The position numbers were made by a program, and so were the translations under genes. This document shows positions 9,645 to 17,099 of a DNA stretch of 64,000 nt, piece by piece. The notes under the pieces are model-generated. The model was given only the letters and a program-made list of their open reading frames with translations, made no database searches and was not told where the DNA came from. The DNA comes from Paenibacillus cookii (GTDB lineage Bacteria > Bacillota > Bacilli > Paenibacillales > Paenibacillaceae). The first letter of the stretch is position 1, and the number at the start of each line of letters is the position of its first letter. The stretch is from assembly GCF_018333375.1 (NCBI RefSeq), contig NZ_BORW01000007.1:62001-126000 (forward strand), read 5' to 3'.

Positions 9645-9730
9645 ATTATACAATCTCGTATCCTCAAAATCCAGCAAATTTGCGTCGGAATCCAAAACTT
9701 TTTTTGAATAAAAGTAAAAGAAAGCGCTTT
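9645..9730 (-). promoter_or_regulatory. Possible promoter and cre-like site upstream of nucleoside importer
   Basis: A perfect TATAAT lies on the minus strand (9645-9650) about 125 bases before the lipoprotein gene, but without a recognisable -35. Further upstream, AAAGCGCTTT (9721-9730) is a palindrome resembling the core of a CcpA site. I see no purine riboswitch in 9520-9890, and nothing else in this gap. Confidence 0.35.
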
Positions 9731-9895
9731 AGGAGTTTTGAATATAACAACACATGTCATATTTATCCCGAAATACATGTTATATATAAGCGATAAGCGG
9801 TAATTCCTTGGCTTTAATTCATTTGATCTCTAAATCAACGTCATGTTTTCTGACACAAATAGAAGTTATGCCCCATAACGGCCCGTTTCGAAGCA

Positions 9896-9923
9896 TAAAA
9901 AAAACCGCCTTACGGCGGTTTTT
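9896..9923 (-). terminator. Terminator of infC-rpmI-rplT
   Basis: AACCGCC-GTAA-GGCGGTT is followed by a long T run on the minus strand, 20 bases after the rplT stop. T also follows on the plus strand, so it could work both ways. Confidence 0.9.
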
Positions 9924-9941
9924 CCATTTAATGTTAGACAA

Positions 9942-10301
9942 TTACGCGTTGATTTTTTCTTTCGCAACGGTTGCGATCGAGTTGAATGCGTTGATGTCGT
10001 TCACGGCGAGATCAGCCAGCATTTTGCGGTTGATGTCCACGCCTGCCAATTTCAAACCATGCATCAGTTTGTTGTAGGACAAGCCGTTCATGCGTGCAGC
10101 CGCATTGATCCGGACGATCCACAGTCTGCGCATGTTGCGCTTGGTTGCGCGACGGTCACGGTATGCATATACCAAAGACTTCATCACTTGTTCGTTAGCT
10201 GTTTTAAAGATGCGGTGTTTGGAACCGAAATAACCTTTTGCAAGTTTCAATACTTTTTTATGTCTACGACGAACAACGAATCCGCCTTTTACTCTTGCCA
10301 T
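9942..10301 (-). CDS. rplT: 50S ribosomal protein L20
   Basis: This 119-residue basic protein is ribosomal protein L20, needed early in 50S assembly, and in Bacillus also the autogenous repressor of this operon. Family signatures are [20 protein letters not shown] at the N-terminus and [19 protein letters not shown] in the middle. Length is typical. It is the third gene of the operon, 30 bases after rpmI. The leader upstream of infC is its likely RNA target. Confidence 0.98.
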   Translation of the reverse strand: MARVKGGFVVRRRHKKVLKLAKGYFGSKHRIFKTANEQVMKSLVYAYRDRRATKRNMRRLWIVRINAAARMNGLSYNKLMHGLKLAGVDINRKMLADLAVNDINAFNSIATVAKEKINA

Positions 10302-10331
10302 AATAATAAACCTCCCAAAATTGTGTTATAA

Positions 10332-10532
10332 CTATTTCAAGTTAGCCAAGCCTTGCTTCAAACGTCTTACGTCTCCAGAAGCCATCACCGGGTTGCCGGC
10401 GAGCACGCGTTTAGCGCGTTTGGACTTGTGGGACAGCAAGTGGTTTTTGTAAGCTTTGTAACGAGTTACTTTACCGGAACCAGTTACTTTGAAGCGGCCT
10501 TTCAAGCTGCTGTGTGTTTTCATTTTAGGCAT
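10332..10532 (-). CDS. rpmI: 50S ribosomal protein L35
   Basis: This 66-residue protein is ribosomal protein L35, recognised by MPKMKTHSSLKGRFKVTGSG and the basic segment YKNHLLSHKSKRAKR. Length and order (infC, rpmI, rplT) are as in other bacteria. It lies 18 bases after infC, with a GGAGGAAG ribosome binding site. Confidence 0.98.
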   Translation of the reverse strand: MPKMKTHSSLKGRFKVTGSGKVTRYKAYKNHLLSHKSKRAKRVLAGNPVMASGDVRRLKQGLANLK

Positions 10533-10550
10533 AGTACTTCCTCCTCAGGA

Positions 10551-11063
10551 CTATTGGGCTTTTGGAGCCAGAATCATAATCATACTGCGGCCTTCCAATT
10601 TCGGTTGGCGTTCGACGACGGAAAGTTCGGCAACCTCCGTTTTGACGCGTTCCAGAATCTTTTGGCCGATGTTGGCGTGAGTGATCTCGCGTCCGCGGAA
10701 ACGGACGGAGCATTTCACTTTGTCGCCTTCTTTCAAAAACTTGACGACATTGCGAAGCTTGGTTTGGAAATCATGCTCCTCAATGTTAGCTCGGAACCAT
10801 ACTTCTTTGATATCCACGATTTTCTGATTCTTACGGGCTTCTTTTTCTTTCTTTTGCTGCTCATAACGGAACTTGCCGTAATCCATGATGCGGCACACCG
10901 GAGGCTTGGCCTGCGGCGCCACGTTCACCAGATCCAGATTCAAATCCGCCGCCATCTGGAGAGCTTCCCGAATCGGCTTGATGCCGATCTGTTCCCCGTC
11001 AGCTCCGACCAGACGAACCTCTTTCGCCCGAATTTCCTCATTAATCATATGATCCTTACTAAT
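10551..11063 (-). CDS. infC: Translation initiation factor IF-3, ATT start codon
   Basis: This protein of about 170 residues is IF-3, which binds the 30S subunit and checks initiator tRNA and start codons. It shows the N-terminal domain (NEEIRAKEVRLVGADGEQIG), the basic linker and the C-terminal domain with EHDFQTKLRNVVKFL. I place the start at an ATT codon at 11061-11063. GGAGGTGG lies six bases before it, and the first codons read ISKDHMINEEIR, matching the usual IF-3 N-terminus. The ATG five codons later lacks a properly spaced ribosome binding site. An ATT/AUU start is a known feature of infC, where IF-3 limits its own synthesis. Confidence 0.95.
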   Translation of the reverse strand: MSKDHMINEEIRAKEVRLVGADGEQIGIKPIREALQMAADLNLDLVNVAPQAKPPVCRIMDYGKFRYEQQKKEKEARKNQKIVDIKEVWFRANIEEHDFQTKLRNVVKFLKEGDKVKCSVRFRGREITHANIGQKILERVKTEVAELSVVERQPKLEGRSMIMILAPKAQ

Positions 11064-11100
11064 AACCGTCCACCTCCAAATTCGAATGGTGATGCTTTTG

Positions 11101-11270
11101 CAAAAGCAAAAATAAAAGGGATACCGGTGTCTACGACCAGCATCCCTATGATCAATTCTTCATGAAATTTTGCATTCATAAATCATCGGATCATGACCCG
11201 CCAACCTTCGTCGGCCAGGTGAGAAGCTGGTGCCTCTGCTTGCAAATCCATTTTGTTTTAACGTACTTGA
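11101..11270 (-). ncRNA. L20-type ribosomal protein leader of infC operon
   Basis: The minus-strand transcript between the promoter and infC contains paired elements (GGCACCAGCTTCTCACC, then GGTTGGCGGGTC). It then has a terminator hairpin GGGATGCTGGT/ACCGGTATCCC (11118-11147) followed by TTTTATTTTTGC. Position and layout match the L20 leader of Bacillota, in which L20 binding favours the terminator. Confidence 0.8.
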
Positions 11271-11272
11271 GT

Positions 11273-11302
11273 AATGTACCACAGAGGACAAGCCTTTGTC
11301 AA
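11273..11302 (-). promoter_or_regulatory. Promoter of infC-rpmI-rplT
   Basis: On the minus strand TTGACA (11297-11302) and TACATT (11273-11278) are spaced by 18 bases, immediately upstream of the L20 leader. It abuts the 3' end of the glycosyltransferase gene. Confidence 0.75.
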
Positions 11303-11315
11303 CAATAAATCATCC

Positions 11316-12554
11316 TTATCCCTGCTTGCTTTGCACTTCTTCCAGACGAACCACGCGAGTATGCTTCGTATGGCTCCACTGCTTGTTGTTTTGCGTGAAG
11401 AACGCCCAGAACGTGATCGGCCACCAGGAGATCAGGAAAATCGGATAAAACACGAGTCTGAGGTACGTTTTCCACGGCACCTTTTCCAGATACATGGCCA
11501 GCGGACATTGCATGATCCCGTAGATCGAGAACGGAATCGACACCCAAAGAGGCAGGTATCCGTAAATCGAGATCAGGTTCAGATCCGTCGGAAGCATGTA
11601 ATTGATGTAATAAATGATCGTCAGCAGGAACCCGATCAGGAAGTTGTAAGAGTTGAATACGTACAAAGCCGCATCGATTTTCGTCAAGCTGCGCTCCTTG
11701 ATGCCCTGTTTGAGCAGCGGGAACATATACTTCCGCGTAACCTCGAAGTGGCCTTGCATCCAGCGCAGGCGCTGTCTGGCCGACGCTTTGAACGTCAACG
11801 GCTTTTCGTCGTACACCCGTGCGTCGAAATTGATTTTCGGATAGACGTTGCGCTGAATGCAGCGTACCGTAAATTCCAAGTCCTCGACCAGGCTGGTCGC
11901 GCCCCAGCCCATTTCCTTCAGAAGCTTGCTTTCGAAGCACATCCCGGTGCCGCCAAGGAAGTTGGAGAGGCCAAGATTGTATCTCGGAAGCTGCCATAAA
12001 CGGTTACAGAACCAGTAGTTGATCGCGTTCGACGCACTGATCCAGGAATCGTTAGGGTTTTTCGTATCCAAGTATCCTTGAATGACCTGCTTGCCGTTGC
12101 ACAAGTCATCGTTCATGTATTGCAGGAAATCGACGTCGACGAGATTGTCGGCATCAAAAACGACAACTGCGTCATACGACTTCGGCATTTTCCACAGCTT
12201 GTCGAGCATCCACTCGAGAGCATAGCCCTTGCCCCGTTTGTCCGGGTTATTTCTGACGCAGGCGGTTACGCCCTCAAAGCTGTTGGTGATTGCTACCGTA
12301 TTGTCGGTACAGTTATCGCAAATCACGAAAATATCGTACATTTCTCTCGGATAGCGCATCTTCTGTAAATTTTCTAACAATGCGCCGATCACTTCTTCTT
12401 CATTGTGCGCTGCGACGATGACAGCGAAAGTTTTTTGCGGAGAATGCGATTTGGATTCTTTTTTGCGATACCATCCGAAAAAGGAAAGGACCAGCTGATA
12501 CAGTCCCACAAGCCCGAAAAACACTTGGAGAACGATCATAATCTTTTCAAACAC
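11316..12554 (-). CDS. Family 2 processive glycosyltransferase, membrane-bound
   Basis: This 412-residue protein is an inverting GT2 enzyme of the cellulose/hyaluronan/poly-GlcNAc synthase type. An N-terminal membrane helix (about residues 5-26) is followed by the catalytic domain. This has VIVAAHNEEEVIG for nucleotide binding, FDADNLVD as the DXD metal site, GGTGMCFESKLL as acceptor region, LVEDLEFT as the ED base motif and QRLRWMQGH as the QxxRW motif of processive enzymes. The C-terminal third has three to four membrane helices (YNFLIGFLLTIIYYINY onward). It starts at GTG behind a G-rich site. It stands alone, with no capsule or exopolysaccharide partners nearby, so the polymer cannot be named. 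No terminator is seen between its stop and the infC promoter. Confidence 0.85.
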   Translation of the reverse strand: MFEKIMIVLQVFFGLVGLYQLVLSFFGWYRKKESKSHSPQKTFAVIVAAHNEEEVIGALLENLQKMRYPREMYDIFVICDNCTDNTVAITNSFEGVTACVRNNPDKRGKGYALEWMLDKLWKMPKSYDAVVVFDADNLVDVDFLQYMNDDLCNGKQVIQGYLDTKNPNDSWISASNAINYWFCNRLWQLPRYNLGLSNFLGGTGMCFESKLLKEMGWGATSLVEDLEFTVRCIQRNVYPKINFDARVYDEKPLTFKASARQRLRWMQGHFEVTRKYMFPLLKQGIKERSLTKIDAALYVFNSYNFLIGFLLTIIYYINYMLPTDLNLISIYGYLPLWVSIPFSIYGIMQCPLAMYLEKVPWKTYLRLVFYPIFLISWWPITFWAFFTQNNKQWSHTKHTRVVRLEEVQSKQG

Positions 12555-12840
12555 TCTCTTGACCCCCCATATCCTTGTTGAGTTGTACCCCTTTTTTTAT
12601 TCTCGATGCTTTAAACGGCCATTTTTATATTTGTACTGGCATCCGTTATTTTCAAAATCCGAAAACAAAAAACGTATACTGATTGTCGGCCATATGACAG
12701 CTCATTGTCAAATTGCCATTTAAGAGCTTAAGCCAAAAAACATTGTCAATCAAGATGTATTTGCCCAACTTACCTCCCTTTATCATGAATTATCTTAGTT
12801 TTTGCTTATTTTTGAACTTTTAACAAAAGTTTATGATAAA
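12555..12840. other. AT-rich intergenic region without recognised gene
   Basis: About 285 bases upstream of the glycosyltransferase. TTGACA occurs on the minus strand (12705-12710 area), but no matching -10 at normal spacing was found. No coding sequence or riboswitch recognised. Confidence 0.4.
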
Positions 12841-12882
12841 AAAAAAGGCACCCACTACCTCTTTAACCCACTTTTGGGTACT
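12841..12882 (-). terminator. Second terminator downstream of the bacteriocin-type operon
   Basis: On the minus strand GTACCC and GGGTGC pair around a loop and are followed by about ten T. It is probably a backup to the branched terminator just upstream. Confidence 0.55.
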
Positions 12883-12940
12883 TGAATCATTTTAATCGCT
12901 TCTTCAGACGAAGTCAAAAATTGGAAAACGAGCGCATGAC

Positions 12941-13020
12941 AGCGGAAAAAACGCAAACAAAAGGGACCCTTGAATAAGGGGCGGCGAGATTTCAAAACCC
13001 GAGCTCCCCTTCATGGTCCC
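12941..13020 (-). terminator. Branched terminator closing the bacteriocin-type operon
   Basis: GGGACC and GGGTCCC form an outer stem enclosing AAGGGG/CCCCTT. The minus-strand continuation TTTTGTTTGCGTTTTTT is T-rich. It begins eight bases after the last gene of the operon. Confidence 0.7.
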
Positions 13021-13027
13021 ACAACGC

Positions 13028-13444
13028 TCACGATCGATGCAGTGACGGAAGTTTCGAAAAATGCAAATTTTTGTCTTCGCATTCCAATGCATATGTATAT
13101 TTATAGACAGGTTGTCCATGATTAAACAAAACGATTGAAAATTCTCCCTCTTTGCAGTGGACCGTTTGAAGCGTGCAATGGGTCTTTAATTCCGTCTTGC
13201 CGGCCACGATCCGGTTCTTCTCCGTAAAGGCGACGAGTTGCCCTTGATCGTCGTACAGCTGCAGCTCGATTTCAAGCGGTTCGTTAACGGTCAAATCCTG
13301 AAGATGCACGACGACCCGCAGATTCGAAACGTAAGGAAGGGTTTCAACGAGAACGGACGGGACGGGTGCAGAATGGTTAAGCTTCATGCCTTGTTCCGAC
13401 TGCACCATTTCGCAATAATCGACGATAAAACAGGAAAGTTTCAC
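13028..13444 (-). CDS. Unknown beta-rich protein, last gene of bacteriocin-type operon
   Basis: This protein of about 138 residues is predicted soluble, with alternating hydrophobic strands (LRVVVHLQDL, IELQLYDDQGQLVAF, FSIVLFNHGQPVYKYTY), suggesting a beta-sandwich. Five cysteines are scattered, with no CxxC. I do not recognise the family. The start is placed at the GTG at 13444 because AAGGAG lies eight bases before it; an in-frame GTG at 13453 would overlap that site. It begins 12 bases after the preceding stop, so it belongs to the same transcript as the peptide, redox and export genes. Immunity or a periplasmic-face accessory role is possible but unproven; there is no signal peptide. Confidence 0.65.
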   Translation of the reverse strand: MKLSCFIVDYCEMVQSEQGMKLNHSAPVPSVLVETLPYVSNLRVVVHLQDLTVNEPLEIELQLYDDQGQLVAFTEKNRIVAGKTELKTHCTLQTVHCKEGEFSIVLFNHGQPVYKYTYALECEDKNLHFSKLPSLHRS

Positions 13445-13456
13445 GAAACGCACTCC

Positions 13457-13873
13457 TTACATGATTTTTTTGACCGATGCCTTGGAATAATTCAGCCTGA
13501 GCAGGCTAGGATACTTTTTGACGTCCAGCGCCTGCGCCAGTTCTTTGCCTGCATCCCCGCAAACGATCATATGGCCCGGTAATTTTTTTCGAAACAGATT
13601 CATGCGGTATTCGGGGGCATGATAGCACACGACGGCCGTTCTGCCGGAATCGTAAGCGGCCCGGTTGCGCAAAAATTCGGGTTCGGATTCGGCGTCGATA
13701 AAAATAATGTCGAATGCCGTTTCCAAATCCGCTGCCGGCACCTGGTTCCTGTAAAGCATCTCCCCGGTTTTCAGCAGCTTTTCAAGGGCGGCGGCCCGCC
13801 TGACGTACCCTATCAAAAGAACGGCCAGCCCCAAGGAGACAAGGCTCAGCGCATATGGGAGCGTTTCAAGCAT
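13457..13873 (-). CDS. Membrane-anchored thioredoxin-like protein without CxxC
   Basis: This 138-residue protein has one N-terminal membrane helix (SLVSLGLAVLLIGYV, about residues 10-24), followed by a basic RR stretch and a soluble domain. The domain reads like a degenerate thioredoxin fold: strands around FDIIFID and TAVVCYH, and a KKYPSLLRL segment placed where thioredoxins have the cis-proline loop (Pro122). The usual CxxC is absent; single cysteines lie at 83 and 105. It resembles MauD-type partners of MauE by context and topology, not by catalytic motif. Its ATG overlaps the end of the MauE-like gene by eight bases, with AAGGGG before it. It could be an adaptor, or an immunity protein facing the membrane. 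Confidence 0.65.
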   Translation of the reverse strand: MLETLPYALSLVSLGLAVLLIGYVRRAAALEKLLKTGEMLYRNQVPAADLETAFDIIFIDAESEPEFLRNRAAYDSGRTAVVCYHAPEYRMNLFRKKLPGHMIVCGDAGKELAQALDVKKYPSLLRLNYSKASVKKIM

Positions 13874-14384
13874 GAATCCCCTTCCCCCTTTTGTACCAAT
13901 ACTGCTTGATCAGGACCGCGAACAGCGAGCCATTCGCCAAAACGGCATACATCATGACGTTTTCCGATAGAGAAAAGCGCGGGCTCGCCTGAAACGTCCA
14001 GCAAAACAGGATGAGCGCGATGATGACGACATTGCGCCCGATGGCGTAAAGCTTGTTCGTCGGTTTGCGGCTCTGTCCGAAACAGTTGCAGTGCACCGTC
14101 TTTTTTTCGAACGATACTTTGAGCAGCGCGGCGACAAACGTCGTCATGAGCGCCATGGTCAGGACAAGCGTAATGACCCGGCCGAAAGCAAACACGATCA
14201 ATACGGATGCCGCAAACTCGCCCAAAATAAACAAGTAAGCGGCCGCGGCGATCGCCCGGTCGTTGGTTAGGATGCCGAATTGCCGGATGCTGATCTTGAA
14301 TTCGCCGACATCCAGGCTTTTGGAAATGGCGGATATGCAAAATACGAATACCAAAAGGCACTGGCCGATCGAAGACAGGATCAT
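13866..14384 (-). CDS. MauE/DoxX-like membrane protein with CxC motif
   Basis: This 172-residue membrane protein has four to five hydrophobic segments: residues 4-20, 45-68, 70-90, 118-131 and near 145-160. The loop VHCNCFGQS (Cys99, Cys101) is the CxCFG motif typical of MauE-like proteins. The N-terminal SKSLDVGEF also fits that family. MauE proteins help form disulfides in exported cysteine-rich proteins such as methylamine dehydrogenase. I chose the ATG at 14384 because it overlaps the stop of the upstream thioredoxin-like gene (ATGA) and has GGAG at good distance; an upstream in-frame ATG would run far into that gene. The context of a cysteine-rich peptide and two CxxC proteins makes a disulfide relay role likely. 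Confidence 0.8.
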   Translation of the reverse strand: MILSSIGQCLLVFVFCISAISKSLDVGEFKISIRQFGILTNDRAIAAAAYLFILGEFAASVLIVFAFGRVITLVLTMALMTTFVAALLKVSFEKKTVHCNCFGQSRKPTNKLYAIGRNVVIIALILFCWTFQASPRFSLSENVMMYAVLANGSLFAVLIKQYWYKRGKGIHA

Positions 14385-14767
14385 ACCAAACACTCCGAAA
14401 CGAGCCGGTCCTCGTATTTCTCCCACTCCGTCAAAGAGGCTCCCAGCACTTTTTGGCGGTTTTTGACCAAAATCATGTAGGGGAAAGATTCAACGTCATA
14501 CGTCAGCGTCGCATCTTCCGGCTCCAAATAGACGATCGGAAAGTCCCAATGAAAATAGGCCTTCAGGTCCCGATGCTCCTCTTCATCCCCGTTGCAGAAC
14601 AGCACGAGTCCCATTTCAGGGATTTTGCTGCGGAGAACGCTGATTTGCGGCAAAAACTCGACGCAATGGTTGCAGAATAAAGACACGAACAGAAACAATT
14701 GGGGGCGGCCGTCGTTGAAGCGGATCTCATTGCCTTCAAAGTCGACGACCGAAGCAAAATCGGTCAT
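14381..14767 (-). CDS. Thioredoxin-like protein (TlpA/MauD-type), CNHC motif
   Basis: This 128-residue protein has a thioredoxin fold with active-site CNHC (Cys32, Cys35) in SLFCNHCVEFLPQI and the cis-proline segment SFPYMIL (Pro96). Homologues of the TlpA/ResA class act in extracytoplasmic disulfide exchange. This copy shows no signal peptide or membrane helix, so it would be cytoplasmic unless exported in an unusual way. The start at 14767 is fixed by the ATGA overlap with the ABC exporter stop codon and by AAGGAGG ten bases before. It lies directly between the exporter and the MauE-like protein, which argues for a role in setting the redox state of the exported peptide. Confidence 0.8.
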   Translation of the reverse strand: MTDFASVVDFEGNEIRFNDGRPQLFLFVSLFCNHCVEFLPQISVLRSKIPEMGLVLFCNGDEEEHRDLKAYFHWDFPIVYLEPEDATLTYDVESFPYMILVKNRQKVLGASLTEWEKYEDRLVSECLV

Positions 14768-16557
14768 GGGTAAGCGACCTCCTTTTCCTGCTTGTTGTAC
14801 AGCTCTTTTTGTTTCATCCACATATCGAAATAATAGCCTTGGGCATGGACGAGATCCGAATGGCTTCCGACTTCCTTGATTTCGCCGTTTTGCATCACGA
14901 CGATCTTGTCCACGTTGGCCGCAATGCCGATGCGATGCGTAATGACGATTAGCGTCTTTTCGCCGGACGCGTCCAGCAAACGGTTAAGCAGCTCCAGCTC
15001 GCTATTGGGATCGATGGCTGAAGTAGGCTCGTCCAAGACGACGAGCGAAGCTTGTTTGAACAGCGCTCTTGCCAGCGCGATTCTTTGCCACTGGCCTCCC
15101 GAGAGATTGATGGAATCCTCCGTCAAGTAGCCAAGCTGCGTTTCGAGGCCCCGCTCCGGAAGCATGATATTCGCGATCCCGAACGCATCGGCGAGTTCGT
15201 ACAGCCTTTGGTCGTTATGGATCTCCTTCAGATCGGATAACGCGATATTGTGGCGAATGTCGAGTTCATACTTCGAGAAATCCTGAAACACCGCGCTGAC
15301 CTGGTTCCATACCGATGGCAGATGGATGTCGTTCAAATCCGTTTGATTGTAAAATACGCTGCCGGGCTCCGGCGGATATAACCCCAATATTAGCTTGACA
15401 AGGGTGGTTTTGCCGGATGCGTTGTCGCCTACGATGGCGATTATTTCGCCTTTGCGGATCGACAGGCGAATGCCGTTTAAGGCATTTTCGGTTCGGTTCG
15501 GATATCGAAAAGAGAGATTCCGGACCGCGATCGACTGGATCTCGCCGATGACGCTGCCCCGGGAACCGGCGTCTCCGCCTCCGGCAGACAGCATGTCCCC
15601 GGCCAGCCGGAGATAACTGGTGTTCTCGTAAAATTTTCCGCCAAGATTAAACAGGTTCAATATATTGGATTCGATCAGCGGCGCGGCCATGGTGATGGCC
15701 ATGTAATCGCCGATCGTCAATTTTCTATTATAAATGTAATAGATGATCAGGACGGCAAGCCCGAGTTTGAACAAACCCGACAGGATCTTGCTTATCGTAA
15801 CGAAAACGATTGTCTTTTTTTCCAATCCGTATTGCAGTTCAAAGGCCTCCCGTTTCCTTTCAAGCCAAAGCTTTTTAAAGAACGGGTATGCCTGGTTAAC
15901 CATCATTTCCTTATGCGCCGTAAAATTGCTCAACAACTGATACAGATAACCGTACGTACGGTGCGAAGTTTGAAGGACGTTCGTGACTTCGACTCGGTTC
16001 CGGATCGTCTTCAGCTCCAACATGCCCCTAGCGACGCACACCGCCAATAGACAGATCATCGCAGCCGGACTTAGATTTCGCAGCAAATACAGCGACAGGG
16101 AGATGCTGACCAGCAGCGAAGCCAAGGACAGGAACGATTGGTAATTGCTTTCGATTTTGGACAACGCGAATTCATTGAATTGCGCCCTGCCGTGAAACGA
16201 CGGATTTTCCTTTTCCACGAGATCGATCGAATAATAATAATCCAGCAATCTCGTTTTTTGCCTAAGCGAGAACTTTTCCGTAAACGCCAAATTGAACTTC
16301 TGCTGAAGCTGGCCCAGTACCGTTACCGCCAGCTCCATGCCGACGATAAGAACGATCAGCCGGAGAACCCCGCCGAACTCGAAGTTCGGGGAAGAGAGGT
16401 CGTTGATCAGCGCGGAGCCGAGATAAATCGAAGCATTCATCTGGAAAGGAATCGCGATCAGCATCAAGAGGTTGAAGAAGAAATAGGTTTTGTCCGCGAT
16501 CCACACTTCCTTAAAAGATAAGGCGAACAATCCGAGGCCTTCACGAAATGTTTTCAT
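14764..16557 (-). CDS. ABC exporter (fused TMD-NBD) without peptidase domain
   Basis: This 597-residue half-transporter has an N-terminal membrane domain with about six helices (residues 20-310). A C-terminal ATPase domain follows with Walker A GDNASGKTT, Q-loop VSAVFQDF, signature LSGGQWQRIALARAL, Walker B LVVLDEPTSAID and switch histidine ITHRIG. It is of the MsbA/lantibiotic-exporter class. There is no N-terminal C39 cysteine protease domain, unlike exporters that cleave double-glycine leaders. That fits a substrate without a conventional leader peptide. Its start overlaps the upstream thioredoxin-like gene by 17 bases, and its stop overlaps the next gene. It is the probable exporter of the cysteine-rich peptide, though the transported molecule is inferred from context. 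Confidence 0.9.
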   Translation of the reverse strand: MKTFREGLGLFALSFKEVWIADKTYFFFNLLMLIAIPFQMNASIYLGSALINDLSSPNFEFGGVLRLIVLIVGMELAVTVLGQLQQKFNLAFTEKFSLRQKTRLLDYYYSIDLVEKENPSFHGRAQFNEFALSKIESNYQSFLSLASLLVSISLSLYLLRNLSPAAMICLLAVCVARGMLELKTIRNRVEVTNVLQTSHRTYGYLYQLLSNFTAHKEMMVNQAYPFFKKLWLERKREAFELQYGLEKKTIVFVTISKILSGLFKLGLAVLIIYYIYNRKLTIGDYMAITMAAPLIESNILNLFNLGGKFYENTSYLRLAGDMLSAGGGDAGSRGSVIGEIQSIAVRNLSFRYPNRTENALNGIRLSIRKGEIIAIVGDNASGKTTLVKLILGLYPPEPGSVFYNQTDLNDIHLPSVWNQVSAVFQDFSKYELDIRHNIALSDLKEIHNDQRLYELADAFGIANIMLPERGLETQLGYLTEDSINLSGGQWQRIALARALFKQASLVVLDEPTSAIDPNSELELLNRLLDASGEKTLIVITHRIGIAANVDKIVVMQNGEIKEVGSHSDLVHAQGYYFDMWMKQKELYNKQEKEVAYP

Positions 16558-17023
16558 TCAACATGCTCCCGGAACCGAACACCTCGATCAGCGGCGAAAT
16601 CTTGCGCGTCAGACTCTCGTAAGTATTGAACAGCCCGCCTCCGACGATTTGGCCTACCTTATTCACGGCATATACCAGCGGAACCGCTTCGACTCTGATT
16701 TCCTTGAACAACACGGTCAGATCCGATTTGAAAACTTCAAACCCGGGATACATTCTTTCAATCTCACTTGCAAAATCGTCGTCGGCATCCACAAATAAGT
16801 ACGTTTTAAAACGAAAGGTTTCGGAATATTGGCTTAACAGCGAAAAATCGCATTTTTCGCAAGTTTTGCTCATAAAAAAGATCACCGTTCCGGTCGGCCC
16901 GAAATCGATCGCGGCTTCGTGCCCGGCTCGGTCAAACGCAAACGGGGTCGGCATGTTCTCCCCGATCGGAATCGGCGCCATCGTCCGCTTTTTAAGGAAT
17001 TTCATATATTCTTGTTCCTGCAT
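16541..17023 (-). CDS. Thioredoxin-like protein with CEKC motif
   Basis: This 160-residue protein has the thioredoxin fold with FFMSKTCEKCDF (Cys55, Cys58), a strand YLFVDAD and the cis-proline segment EAVPLVYAV (Pro114). The N-terminus is charged, with no signal peptide or membrane anchor. I set the start at the ATG at 17023, preceded by AAAGGGTGA eight bases upstream. Longer in-frame extensions run into the peptide gene and lack a ribosome site. It is the first gene after the cysteine-rich peptide and the intergenic hairpin, and overlaps the exporter start by 17 bases. Related proteins (MauD/TlpA type) transfer disulfides or reduce misformed ones. Which direction applies here cannot be told. 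Confidence 0.78.
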   Translation of the reverse strand: MQEQEYMKFLKKRTMAPIPIGENMPTPFAFDRAGHEAAIDFGPTGTVIFFMSKTCEKCDFSLLSQYSETFRFKTYLFVDADDDFASEIERMYPGFEVFKSDLTVLFKEIRVEAVPLVYAVNKVGQIVGGGLFNTYESLTRKISPLIEVFGSGSMLNENIS

Positions 17024-17055
17024 GTTCGCGTCACCCTTTCCGGAGCATGGATCAA

Positions 17056-17083
17056 ACAGGCGCCCAAAACCTTGGGCACCTGT
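17056..17083 (-). terminator. Hairpin between peptide gene and biosynthetic genes
   Basis: A 12-bp stem (ACAGGTGCCCAA/TTGGGCGCCTGT, one G-U pair) with a four-base loop lies 17 bases after the peptide stop. It has no T run. Such hairpins after bacteriocin structural genes usually stabilise the short peptide mRNA or partly stop transcription, giving more peptide than machinery. Confidence 0.65.
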
Positions 17084-17099
17084 CGAATGGCCTGCAAGA

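Noticed and set aside
9520-9895. Purine riboswitch upstream of the nucleoside importer
   Set aside because: No TATA-xx and CCTAC-type conserved junction pattern was found on the minus strand.
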